NCBI GenBank assembly: GCA_004431415.1
Contig: QPMI01000619.1
Location: 57,824 to 121,823, forward strand
DNA length: 64,000 bases
Origin: Cyanophora paradoxa
Taxonomy: Eukaryota > Glaucocystophyceae > Cyanophorales > Cyanophoraceae
Direction: 5' to 3'
Shown here: positions 42,301 through 53,060 of the stretch, one piece after another
How positions within the stretch are numbered: the first letter of the stretch is position 1
How the letters are laid out: each line of letters opens with the position of its first letter
Position numbers and translations under genes: made by a program
The notes under the pieces: model-generated
What the model saw: the letters and a program-made list of their open reading frames with translations, nothing else
What the model was told of the DNA's origin: nothing
The model's database searches: none

Positions 42301-44907
42301 GCTCGCTCCACGGGCCCCAGGTACACCCCCCCCCCCCCCCCCCCCCCCCTAGCCCAGCCCAGCCTAGCCCGGCCTGGCCTAGCTCACGCCCCCCCGCCTG
42401 CCTCCCCCGCAGCCTGCGCTGTTCGCGGCGATCGGGCGGGCGGCGGTGCGGCGGATGGCGGCCTTCGACGCGGGGGACGTCGCCGACCTCGCCGGCTCCT
42501 TCGCCACCCTCCGCCACGGCGACCTGTGCGCCCTTCTGCGCCGGACTGTATCTAGCTAGAGGCTCAAGGATCCGATCTTTTAGATCCAATCGCTAGATCT
42601 CAAGGATCCATTCTTTAGTCTGTAGAAGATCCAATCTTTAATCCGATCTCTTAGATCCAATCTTGTAGGCCCGGCTGACCCTGCGGGGCCGGGGCGCAGG
42701 GTACCCGAGTTCGTGCCGGCGGCGGCGGCGCGGGTGCGCGAGGTCGCCCCGCAGCTCTCCAGCTTCCAGGTGCGACACGCCCGCCCCCGCCCCCGCCCCG
42801 CGCGCCGCCCAGCGCCCTCCTCCCGCCTCGGATGGATGAACCCCCGCCCGCCCCAGATGAACCGGGTGTGCTGGGCGTTCGGGGCCGTCTTCAAGTACGA
42901 CGACCCCCGCCTCGTCGCCGCCCTCGAGGTGCCCCCGCCCGCCCGCCCGCCTCCGCCGCCCGTATTGCAGCGTCGTTCCTGCCACGCTCCTTTTACTACG
43001 CGCCACGTTCCTGTTACATGCCTATTATCACTACCCCCGGCCCCGCCCCCGCGCCCCTGCGCCACTAAGATGACATCGCACCACCGCCCGCCCGCCGCCC
43101 TGACGCGCGCCCGCGCGCGCGCCCGCAGGCGGAGATCGGGGCGCGGGTGGCGGGGTCGGGGCTGGACCCGATGGACGCCGCCAACGTCGCCCTCGGCCTC
43201 GCCTACCTCCAGGTCCGACCGTATCGCCTCGAACCCTCGCCCCTCCTCGCCCCCGCCTCCCTCCCCTCCGCCTCGCCGCCTCACCGCCCCCGCCCCCCCC
43301 CCCGCCTCAGGCCGGGGAGCGGGCGCTGCTGCGCGGGCTCGCGGCGGGCGCCCTGGCCCGCCTCGCGGGGATGGACCCCCGCGGCGCCGTCAACCTCGCC
43401 TGGTCCGCCCCCGGCCCTCGCGCCCCGCGCCCTCTCCTTAGAGAAGGCCGTCCAGCTTTAGAGATGGGCCTAGGCAGGGCGATTAGAATCAGGGCGAGTC
43501 CGCCCGCCCCGCCCCGCGCCCCCGCCCTCTCCTTCGAGAAGACCGTCTAGCTTTAGAGATAAGCCCAGAAACCGCCTCTGGGCGCCCTTAAGAGGCGCCG
43601 ATCCGATACCGATGTCAGTCTGATCTGATCTGATCTGAGCAGGTCGCTGGTGGTGCGGGGGGAGCACGAGGCGGCGGCCTCGCTGCTGGCGGCGGCCTTC
43701 CCCGCGGGGGCCCCCGCCCCGCCCCGCTTCCCCGCGGGGGGCCTCGGCCAGCTCGGCTGCATCCGCCTCGCCCTCCAGGTGCGCCTCTACCCCCCCCCCC
43801 CCCTAATATATATCGCTTCCACGTTATCATTCGTTTTTGTAAGCGACTTCACTTGAGACGATCTGTGCCCGGAGAGAGCGTGTCTCCTCCTCCCAGCTAG
43901 CTCAACAGCGACGCTGCCTCCCCCCCCCTCCTCCCCGGCGCTGACGCTGATACCCCCCTCCCATCCCCCCCCCCCCCTAGCTTGAGCGGCCCGACCTGCT
44001 GCCCTCCTTCCCGCGCACCTCGCCCCCGCCGTCGACGCCCACCTCGCCCGCCTCCGGGTACCCTACCCCCCCCCCGCCTCCCAAAATAGACCTTCCCGTT
44101 CCGACCGGTCTTGTTTTTTCCGCAGGAGGACGCCCCCTGCTCCTCCCTTCTGCACCGCAGCGTCGCCGCCGACCTCGCGGTACCCCCCCTTTCTTTCATC
44201 CCCCACCCATGGCCACCCCCGTTTCGAACCCTTTCGCCGCAGCGGGTGCGGCCGGGGTACGTCGAGGAGCACTTCGCGGGGTGCGCCGCGCCCTCCCTCC
44301 CTCCCGCCCCCGCCCTTTCACCTTATAATCCCTCCCTTCCTTTCCTCCCTTTCCCCCCCCCAGGGTCTACTTCCTGGACTTCGCGTGGGTGGGGGAGCGG
44401 GTGGCGCTGGAGGTCGACGGGCCCTCCCACTTCCTCGCCGTCTCCGGCCGGTGCGCCCGGCCCCCAGGGGATCCCTCTAGATCTGTCACAGAGAATCGTT
44501 GAAGTTTTAGAGCCTTTATGAGCCCCACACCTCTCATAGATTTTTTATTAAAACCGTGAACCTCTATTATTTATTCCTAGTTCGAGCTCCCTAAAGATCC
44601 TAGAAAGATGGTGTTAAAGACAAAAAAGCTTCCTCTTTTGGCCGAGCTGAAATGAAAGCCGGCGCCCGCAGGGCCGAGGGGGCGACGGCGCTGAAGGAGC
44701 GCCTCCTCTCCGCCGCCGGCTGGCGCGTCCTCCACCTCAGGTTCGAACCCCGCCGGGGCCCTTTCCTTCTCTTCTCAGGGGGGGCCGGGGCGCAGCCACT
44801 CGGACTGGCGGGCCCTGCCCGGGGGCCCGCCCCAGCGGGGCGCCTTCCTCAGGCGCCTTTTCTCGGAGGAGGCCGCCCCGGCTCCCGCTCCCGGGGAGCA
44901 GGAGTAG
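36353..44907 (+). CDS. RAP-domain protein with helical (OPR/HPR-like) repeats
   Basis: Predicted organelle RNA-binding protein. About thirty short exons join in phase; the first are 36353-36611, 36668-36743, 36807-36887, 36945-37038, 37125-37201 and 37337-37397. The N-terminus has FEEARVGFDPVHLNKSIMRA. The body repeats a roughly 38-residue helical unit seen as SIAYGLARMGLRDEK, DLANTAWSFATL..PDPPLFDAIA, YSAWSLANLMWSYAKLAKRD, GIANVLWSAATLKLAAPP, SLSILAWSLASLGALSPDLC, GASNLAWAMGSLKRPNAALL and AANVALGLAYLQ. The C-terminal RAP domain runs VYFLDFAWVGERVALEVDGP, SHFLAVSGR, ALKERLLSAAGWRVLHL and SDWRALPGGPPQRGAFLRRL. The stop is the TAG at 44905. Proteins of this kind process or stabilise plastid or mitochondrial RNAs. 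Many introns begin CAG|GCCCGC, so GC donors are used repeatedly. The start ATG could be preceded by another exon; a targeting peptide was not verified. Confidence 0.75.
37091..37110 (+). repeat. Poly-C tract in a RAP-gene intron
   Basis: A run of about 20 C directly upstream of the acceptor TTGCAG at 37124. Similar runs occur at about 37733-37754, 42328-42348, 43792-43802 and 43970-43978 in other introns of this gene. Confidence 0.8.
40999..41025 (+). repeat. (GATCT)n microsatellite in an intron
   Basis: Four to five GATCT units; a second short array lies at about 43620-43640. Confidence 0.75.
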
Positions 44908-47464
44908 GCCTAGGCGTAGGCCGCCCCCATATATAGCACCCGCCTCGCAGCGGGGCGCCTTTCTAAAATGTCTTCTCTCCACCCCGCCCCCGCTCCCGGC
45001 CTTGAACATGTGCCAGGCGCCGGCGCCGGCGGGCCCAAGCCCCAGGCCGGGGAGCAGGAGTAGGCGCCCGGGCCGGGCGGCCGCAGCCGCGGCTTTTCGC
45101 CTTGGCGCCTCTGCCATATGTTGTTGTACTTGTAGATTACCCTTCGAATTCTTCTTTCGGATTCGCATAACCTAGTGCGCGTAGTCGGACAGTTCATTCG
45201 TAGCCGCCCCAAGCCCCCCCGCGAGCTCGAGTACATGTATAGGCCGCCGGGTTGCAAGCCCCTGCGTGCAGCGCCGGTCCGGCCCAGTGAAGCATTGGAT
45301 GTTCGCTCTGTTGTTGATCTCCAACTTGTGATTCTTGAAATTTATATGCCTTGAACTTCGCCGAGTCGGAAAAAGAAAACTGTACACCGCTAGCGCTGCC
45401 AGGTCCGCTGGGGCGGGCCCCCAGGCTGCAGGGCCAATGGCCAGGCACTGGCCGCACTGCAGCCTGCAGGCAGGGACCGCTACAGCCTACCGGTAGTTAA
45501 TCTCCAAATTTTAAATCTCTTGAATTGTGATTCTTGAAATTTGTGATTCTTCAAATTATGGTTCTTGAAACTTAAATGCCTCGAAAAAGAGCACTTTCCG
45601 AAGTTCGATATCGATGGGCTGTCGGAGCTCAAGGATCGAACTTGTTTATACGAACTTTCGGAATCTGCAGTCGACGATGCCTTGAAGACTCGATGTCTCA
45701 TTCTCGCGAGCTCGAGGGTCTCCGAGGGGACCATGGCCATCTGTCCCGGAGCGCTAGCTATAGCCGGGCGCCCAGCTGCATGCGCAGGAATCGGTCGCGA
45801 TCGGTGCGTATGCACCCAAGAGCTACCTGTAAGCTATAGAGACTGGGAAACATTAGATCGCGATCGGCGAGTCCCGGAGAGGAGGCGCCTAAGGAAGCCT
45901 TGAAGGCGCCCCGCTAGCGCTGGGACGGGCCCCCGGCCCCCTGCCTGGGCGGCGGCCGCCGGCCCGGCGCCGGGCGAGCCGGCCCGGCGGCGGCGCCGGG
46001 GCCCGGGCCCAGCCGGAGCCGGCTCCCCGGGGCCCGGGCCGGGGCTCAGCGGCTGTTGAGCTGCTGAACTTGTGCAACAATTGTCAACTTGCAAGTGTCA
46101 ATTGCAATTTGTGATTCATGAGCATGAGGATTCAATTTTTTGTGCAGCTGCTTTTTTTAATCGCGCGGATTATAATTTGTACCCCCCGAGAAGCGGAACC
46201 GAGAAGCGGAACCAAGAAGCGGAACGTTTAACTTGCGATCGCGAGATCGAACTTTCGGAAGCGGAACCGAGTCGGCGATATCGATCGAGCCTCGGAGAAC
46301 TTCCGAGAAGTTCGGACCGGCCCGGCGGGCCGGCGGCGGCGGGGCGGCCGGGGCCCCGGGGGGCCGGCGGGCCGGCGGAATCACCGGACTCACCAGCGTC
46401 ACCGTCACGGCGTCGAGCTCGACTTGCCAGTGTTGCCACTGCCAGTGACTCGGTGAGTTGCCACTGACTTGCCAGGCTTTGGCCCGGCGCGCGGCGACGC
46501 CGGCGAGTCGCGAGACTCGCGATCGCGATCGCGAGTCGCGAGTCTCGCGACTCGCGAGTCGCGAGTCGCGACTCCACTCGGACCCACTCGCGAGTCATGA
46601 TCACCGCCAACTCACCGGCCCGGCGGAGAAGCGGGGCACTGGCAGAACTTCCGAAGTTCGGAAATGCGGCCGTCGGGCCGACTCGCGTACCGTTACGTAT
46701 ACTACCGTAGTACTGCGGTGATGAACAGCATGCATATGCAAGCTGTGATCGTGAGCTCGAGGCTGTAACTGCCAGGCTGTTGGACACAGCTGCAGCTAGG
46801 GCACTGGCCGGGGGGGTCTCGCATTGGCCGGCGGCCCAGCCCAAGCCGCCAAAGTTCGGCCGCTGGCCCGGGGCTGGCCGCCAGCCTCCAGCCAAAACTT
46901 GGCCGGCCAGCTGGCGGCCAGCCTCTTGCTAGATCTCCGGGGCTTGGTCGGCCAGGCTGGCCAGCCGGCCAGCCTTAGAGCCCGCCCTGTTTAAGAATAG
47001 CCGTGATATAAACTCGCATTTCTAACTGGTTTATGACGCCTGTTAATAAAAAGCGCTGTTGATGTTATCAAGTCTCCCCCTCAAGCCCCACCCCTAGCCT
47101 CAAGCCTGCCCCCCAGCCAGTGCCACCGGCCAGCTGGCCGCCCATTCAAGCCGAAAAGTGCTGGCCCGGCTGGCCGACGAATCGGGAGGCTGGGCCAGCC
47201 CAAAAACCTTAAACCTGCCGGCCAGCTGGTCGGCCTGGCCGCCGGCCAGTGCCCTATAGACACAGCCTCGTCCGACGGTCGAGTCGAACAGTCCGATCGC
47301 GACTGGGACTTCGGAAATTTTGCTGCATCGGCGCGGCGCCGGCAGTTGCCAGTACTTGTGCAATTTTGCAAGCTTAAGCTTACTAGTTCAGGCCCTCATC
47401 GCCTCAAGAGCACGATCGGGAGTCTGGAAACAGTCATTCGGCCCGGCGGGAATTCGGGATCACG
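44908..47464. other. Gene-poor repeat-rich region
   Basis: No coding sequence could be supported over about 2.5 kb. It contains a partial echo of the RAP-gene end (GGGGAGCAGGAGTAGGC near 44893 and 45051), GC-rich blocks near 45900-46050 and 46310-46400, a palindromic stretch of GCGAGTCGCGA words near 46500-46570, and GGCCAGCTGGCC-type low complexity near 46800-47250. Confidence 0.55.
46497..46572. repeat. TCGCGAGTC palindromic cluster
   Basis: Overlapping GCGAGTCGCGA and GCGATCGCGATC words on both strands form a dense self-complementary block of about 75 bp. Confidence 0.7.
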
Positions 47465-47565
47465 ATGCAGATGTACGCGTCGCGCCCGCGGGCGATCGTG
47501 CTCGCGCTCCTTCTGGCCGCGGTGGTCTCGCTGACCGTCGCCGCCCTCGGCACCTTCAAGTGGTG
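47465..47565 (+). CDS. Orphan 5' exon encoding a signal anchor
   Basis: An ATG at 47465 opens a short frame: MQMYASRPRAIVLALLLAAV, then VSLTVAALGTFKW. This is a typical N-terminal signal anchor (basic start, then about 22 hydrophobic residues) as in type II Golgi enzymes or secreted proteins. A GTGCGC donor follows at 47562, the donor type favoured in this genome. No downstream exon is visible before the retroelement begins near 48014, so the gene may have been cut by that insertion or may be a decayed fragment. Confidence 0.35.
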
Positions 47566-47609
47566 CGCGCACGCGATTCTAGGCCTACACAGCTACTAGG
47601 CCCGCCGGC

Positions 47610-48010
47610 CACCCGCGGCCAGTTCATCCGAGCATACTTTACCATATACTTGAAGATCGCGATCGTGCCATATTGAATGCATGCGCATCTATATATGCAT
47701 CCGATCACGATTATGATCATGATGGCGTCGATCACGAGTACGCCGCGCGCGGCGCCGGCTCTAGGCCTGATCATGACGCGCCCTATCATAGTAGTATCCG
47801 TGAAACTAAACTCCCCCATAGATCTAGATACCGATAGCTATATAGAGCTTCGTGCTACCGATAGATACCGATAGCTACCGATCCCCCTCGAACTCCACCA
47901 CGTGCCCTGCCCGCCCCCGCCCCCCTCCGCGGCCAGTTCATCCGATCATATGCATACACGCGCATACTTTGACATTTACGTACGCGTATACTTGGAGATC
48001 GTGCCATATA
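47610..48010. repeat. Imperfect direct repeat (about 85 bp) bordering the retroelement
   Basis: A segment with GCGGCCAGTTCATCCGA, then GCATACTTT, and finally GATCGTGCCATAT occurs near 47615-47680 and again near 47925-48010. The second copy ends where the retroelement begins. Confidence 0.55.
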
Positions 48011-48013
48011 TGC

Positions 48014-48519
48014 TGTTTTAGGAGGTTTTATACGTCCCAGTAGACCTTAGCAACCTTCCCGTAGCGTACCAGCAGCAGGCGAGCAGGCTGTCACGTTGCA
48101 AGAGAAAGCTGCTAATCACAGACTACTGTGTACCCTAGGACACGGCTACCGGAAAGTATCAAGCTAGAGTCAGAAAAAGTAGCTAGGGTCGCATCTTCGT
48201 ACAGGGGTACAGTGACTCAGGAAATCGCGAGAAGCCGCGGGTCAAGTCACGGTACTACTGCGAACGAAGTGCAAACGAAGCACTAACGGCTAGGAAACCC
48301 TATCGGCAACAGCTCTCCAGGTCCTCACAGACGCTTCCACGCGGCTGGATCAGAAGAGATGTAGAGCTGCGCATTTGGTTGAGGGCAAACCAGGCAGCAG
48401 TGATCAGCCGCTGACCCAGCGCCAAGAGAGAATTCCCGAAACTCGCAAGCCACATCCCAGTGAAGGGCACGTCATCGACAACGGAAGTGAATCCGGTAAA
48501 CCGCAGTACGGGCTGTGAT
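48014..48519 (-). other. 3' region of the retroelement, possible LTR
   Basis: Non-coding sequence between the integrase stop and the presumed host junction, where a 3' LTR should lie. A TATAAAA box on the element strand lies near 48025-48031. Without the partner LTR the limits cannot be drawn. Confidence 0.35.
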
Positions 48520-50060
48520 TCAAGACTCGTCATCCGTCGTGTCATCATCGGAAAGTGAATCGGGATCAACGGCAGGTGGCGGAGGCACGGGGACCTCATG
48601 ATCGGGCGGCACAGGCACGGGGGCCTTGCGAGGGCGACCGGCTTTGCGGGGAGCGAGAACATTGGCAGGACGCTCGTGAAAAGCGATCATGAGATCAACG
48701 TGCATGAGAACCTCGCGCGAGCGATACACCAGTGAAGTGTCATCGCCTCGGACAGTGTACAAAAGACCGTGAGAGTGAACCTCAGTGACAGTGTAAGGGC
48801 CAGTCCAACCATTGCGAGGCCCAGTGCGCTTGACGTTACTGGTCTTCGCGCTGATAATCCAGCACAACACTTTGTCACCAGGCTTGAAAACACGATGCGG
48901 CTCACGGCCAGTGCCATAGCGAAGCAACTTCTTGTTGTAAAGTTTGCGGTGTTCTCGGACGGCAGAGATTTGGTCGCGGGCGGCTCGAGCGACCGACAAA
49001 GCGTAATCGTAGAGAGAAACGGGATCTTCGTGAGGTTCGCGCAGGGTGAGGTCGAGACGAAGATCGCCAGGCAACATCAATTCTCGTCCAAAGTGCAGAG
49101 CGGCGGGTGAAAAACCAGTGGCAGCGTGAATCGTGGTCCGGAGAGCGAAGAGCACGCGATAATGATAGAAAGGCCAATGGGAATTGTCCTCCCCGTTCTC
49201 ATCGCAAAGAGCATACACCAAGCGCTTGTAAATGCCACCAAGCCGCTCAGCACCGCCGTTCGTGGACTGGTGGGACGTGGGAGCGTAAATCAACCGAGTA
49301 CCCTGGCGAGTCCAGAATTTGCCCCAGAGACTAGTAGGCGTGAAGACCTTGGCGTTATCCGTGAGATACCGCTTGCAAGGGCCGTGATTCGCGTACACAG
49401 TTTGTGCAGCCCACTCACAGGCACGACCATCAGCCTCCGTCAGCATCAAAATCTCAGGGTACTTGGTAAAAGCGTCGACGTCAATGTGCACAAGTGTGAA
49501 ACGGTGAAGTCGACCGTTCTCAGAGGGCGCCATAGGGAAGTGATCGGCTTGACGCAAGTCGCCAGGATGCTCAGACTCGATCACAGTGAATTGTGACTTC
49601 GGCTTCTTGTGAGCCTTGGCAAACTGACAGTGTCGGCACGTCTTCACGTAGCGATGGACAGCAGTCGTCATGCCCGGCCACCAAAACCGTGAGGCGATGC
49701 GCCGAGCAACAATGGGGGCACCACGGTGAGCCCAGTCATCGTGGTAAGCGTGAACAATCTTCTCCCGCCACTCTGGGGGTACAACGATCTGAGGCCGCAT
49801 AGTGGGGAGCAAGGGCAACCGCAGTACGGTATCTTGCTCATCGATCGTGTACTGAGTAGCTTCACGAGCGAAGCGATCGCGTGCAGACTTGCAGAGAATG
49901 CAGCTCCCAAGCACCTCCGGGTCACGTTCACCAGCAGTGTAGTGGGAGTGACAGCGCGCCAGGTTCTCCTTCTCGCGAAGAAGTGCGAACACCATCTGGC
50001 AAAGAGGGTCACGAGCCTGAGCCATGATGACCGCGGTCCCATCGGAAACAAGTTCACGGA
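48520..50060 (-). CDS. Retroelement integrase
   Basis: Inserts element cDNA into the genome. The N-terminal zinc-binding region is HDDWAHRGAPIVARRI...CRHCQFAKA (HHCC pattern). The catalytic core shows the first Asp in HIDVDAFTKYPEI, the second in LTDNAKVF and the Glu in STNGGAERLGGIYKRL, giving the full D,D,E triad. A chromodomain is not evident. The C-terminal part has GDKVLCWI and GPYTVTEVHSHGLLYTV, typical of the GPY/F module of Ty3/gypsy integrases, then a Pro-rich tail with PPDHEVPVPPPPAVDPD. The frame connects upstream through a one-base shift near 50060. Confidence 0.8.
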
Positions 50061-51077
50061 TCGTCGGTGGCGGAGGAACGTCAACGAGGGGCGGGGGCCC
50101 TCGCTCCAGGTGTCCATGACAACGGTGCCACGCGGCAAGCGAACGTGTGTCGGCTCATTCTGGGCGCCTTCACCTTCGTCCAGCGGGGCGATAGCGCTGC
50201 TAGAAGTGGGATCAGGTCGCGGACGACCGAGGTCACGTTCTTGCTGCAGGAAGTGCATGTACTCTTCCTCGTCAGCAACGTCGAGATGCGACGGGGGCGC
50301 AATGGCATATCGAGACTGCCGTGAATTCTTGCCCTTGGGAGGCTTCACCCGCGGTACGGGGCATGCCTTGGCGTTCAGCGCCTTGCGGGATTGTCGCCGT
50401 CTGCGCCGCTCCTCCGGGGTTCGGTTCCGAACAGAGGGCAGGGGTACGAGCGCGTCGATCTCAGACGGGGTACGGCCCATCTCTGCCAGTTGGCGTCGCC
50501 GTTCGAGCGTCGTCGCCGTCCTCTCCCGCGAGGCTTCGTGCAGATCTCGGGCCGCACGCGAACGTCTGTCGCGATCACTGGCGAGGCGGTCAGCGTAGTC
50601 CTTTTCAAGCCGTCGCTGGTATTGGCGCGGGACACTCCAAGCCGTGCTCCGTCTTGAGTTCGACGTTCCGTCGGACGCCGAGGACTGCGAAGATTGGCCG
50701 TCATCCGTGAGGGCCCGGCGTCGTGCCCGTTCCACAGAGTCGCGTAGCGTGCGGTCAGCTGCTTGACGATCGAAGCCTCGCAAAGATGGACGGGGTAGCG
50801 ACGGCTCGCTCTCCTCGTCTGTACCCCCTCCCCCTCCTTCCGGTGACTGAGACCGAGGCCTCCGGGCCGAGCTCTCCCGTCCTCGAGCTTGAAGCCCGTC
50901 AGCGGAGCTCTCCTGTCCTCGAACTTGAAGTCGGCGGCGGCGACCCTCGGCCGGTAGCCAGGCCGCGCCGTCGAGTGTATGCTCGAGGTTCGTCACCCCG
51001 CGGCGTCGCCGTGCAGGAGGGGCCGTCGCGCCCGCCTCGTCTGCCGCTGCGGCCGGTGCAGGCGTGTCAACTTCCAT
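50060..51077 (-). CDS. Long charged linker between RNase H and integrase
   Basis: About 340 residues rich in Arg, Glu and Ser, with many RRR and RER clusters and no recognisable fold. It begins after EHTLDGAAWLPAEGRRRR, which echoes a nearby upstream phrase (HTLDGPAWIPTGDRRR near 51330), so a local duplication is likely. Phrases such as EEEYMHFLQQERDLGRPRP and RNRTPEERRRRRQSRKAL suggest a disordered or coiled nucleic-acid-binding segment. Ty3/gypsy elements normally have a much shorter linker here. Confidence 0.5.
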
Positions 51078-53060
51078 GGGTACGACGTCGGGGCAGAGAG
51101 GGCGCCGTTCTCGTGGAGCCGTTCCAGCGTGATCTGGGACTCCACGTCTTCCAGGCCGCCGTTCTCGACGATGTCACGCACTCGCTGAGTGTCGGGCGTC
51201 AACGACCTTGGACGTCGCCGTGAAGTCTGAGGGTCGTCGCGGTCTCGGCGCGGTGGCGCCGGGGCAAGGTGCTCGGGTCGCGTGGTGGCGCGGCGTCTAT
51301 CCCCAGTAGGGATCCACGCCGGCCCGTCCAGAGTATGTTGCAGGGCCGAGGAGGTGCGGTGGATGGCGACGCGGTAGAGTTCGCGTGGATCGTCGTAGTC
51401 TCCCGCATCGGGCACACCGAACCCGTGAGCGCCGTCTGGTATCGAAGTCGTGATGTCAGTGCCGTCAGCGCCGCCAGGCTTGTACACTGCGTGCGTCTCC
51501 GCAAGGCGAGAGCAGCAGTCCGCAACGACGTTCGACCGCCCGTTGCGGTACTCGATAGTGTAGTTGTAGTGGTTGAGGGCGATGGCCGCGCGCCAAGCGT
51601 CTTGTTGTTCGCCAGCTCCTGTGTCTTCAACCATTGCAACGCCGAATGATCCGTGCGGATCGTGAACGGGTGGCCGCAGACGAAGTAGTGGTGCCAGACC
51701 TTAACCGCCCAGAGTACCGCAATGCATTCGCCCTCCGTTGGTGATTGGTACTTGCGCTCCATGTTTGTCAGAGTACGACTGATGAATGCGATCGGGCGCT
51801 CGCGGCCGTCCTTGTCCTCCTGCATGAGCACCGCTCCCATGGCCCGTTTGCTCCAGTCCGTGTAAATGATGAACGGCTTCGTGAAGTCGGGCAGCATCAA
51901 CACAATGTCCTCGCACATCGCCTTCTTGAGGTCGTCCAACGCAGCGAGAGCCTCGTCATTCCACACCAAGTTGAGCCGGTCGGCTCGTAGTGCGTCCGTG
52001 AGGAGGTCTCGCAGGGAAAGTTCCCGTCGCGCGTAACTCTGTACGAAGCGCCGGTAGAAGCCCGTGAGGCCGAGGAAACTGCGGAGTTGCTCGACAGTCT
52101 GGAGTTCGTTCGCCGTGATCTTGGAGATGATCTCAACCTTCTTGGGTCCATGCGAATGCCGTCGCTGCTGACACGGAATCCGAGCAGCTCGACTTCCCGC
52201 ACCATGAAACGACATTTGCTGGGCTTGAGTTTGAGGTTACCGCGGTCGATCGCAGCGAAGAAGGCCTCCAGGTCGAGAAGGTGTTGTTTGACGTTCGGCG
52301 AGTGGACCGTGAGGTCATCGACGTACGCCACGACGCAGGTGGACAAAAGGTTGCCCAAAATTGACGTCACGGCTCGACAGAACGCCGCTGGGCCGTTCGT
52401 GATACCAAAAGGGGTCACTTTCCACCTGTACATTCCCCAGGGGACGATGAATGTCGTCAGGTCACGTGACTCCTCGTCGAGTTCCAACTGCCAGAAACCC
52501 GACGTTGCGTCGCCAGTCGAGAACGTGGACGCACCCTGTAGGCGCTCCAATTGGTCCTCAATGCGTGGCAACGGGAAGACATCACGTTCCGTGAGGGAAT
52601 TGAGCTTCCTGTAGTCGACGCAGAATCGCATCGTGCCATCCTTCTTCGGTGCCAGCACCACGGGGCTGCCGAAACCAGCTTGCGAAGGCTCGATGAGACC
52701 GTCGCGTAGCAGCTTCTCGATTTCCGCCTTCGCAGCCTTCTCCGCAGGCGGAGAGAGCCGGCGAGGGACGGTGTACAGCGGGAGGTGCTTGGCGGGGACG
52801 CCGGGCAGAAGTCGGATGCTGTGCTTGTACTTCAGGAGCTCGCGTGGATTGATGTTCTGGGCGAAGCAGTGCTGGCGTTGCGTGAGAAGGTTCTGGAGTT
52901 GAGTGCGATCCTCGGGAAGGGCGTCGGGGTTCGACTCCGATGGTTTCAACAGGGCGTCCACCATCGCCTTGATGGTCTCGGGCGATGGCTTTGTAGGAGG
53001 CGCAGTGTCACTCGACGGGGGCTCCATTCGAGCGTCGGCATTGACGGACGCGATGGGCAC
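51078..53060 (-). CDS. Reverse transcriptase and RNase H (frameshifted)
   Basis: The reverse transcriptase reads PLYTVPRRLSPPAEKAAKAE, GSPVVLAPKKDGTMRFCVDY with RKLN, VFPLPRIEDQLERLQGASTF, STGDATSGFWQLELDEESRD, TPFGITNGPAAFCRAV and the catalytic VVAYVDDLTVHS, followed by KCRFMVREVELLGFRVSSDG. After a frameshift near 52145 come SFLGLTGFYRRFVQSYA and the RNase H part FIIYTDWSKRAMGAVLMQED, SPTEGECIAVLWAVKVWHHY and FTIRTDHSALQWL. A second shift near 51605 leads to TIEYRNGRSNVVADCCSRL. Both shifts can be explained by one missing base. Motifs are otherwise intact, so the copy is young or the shifts are sequence errors. Confidence 0.85.

Noticed and set aside
48020-48040. TATAAAA as the retroelement LTR promoter
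   Set aside because: It would lie about 15 bp from the presumed LTR edge, leaving no room for R and U5, and the LTR limits are unknown.
51600-52150. Programmed ribosomal frameshifting in pol
   Set aside because: Shifts occur inside the reverse transcriptase and RNase H domains rather than at a gag-pol or domain border, and no slippery heptamer with a downstream structure was evident.
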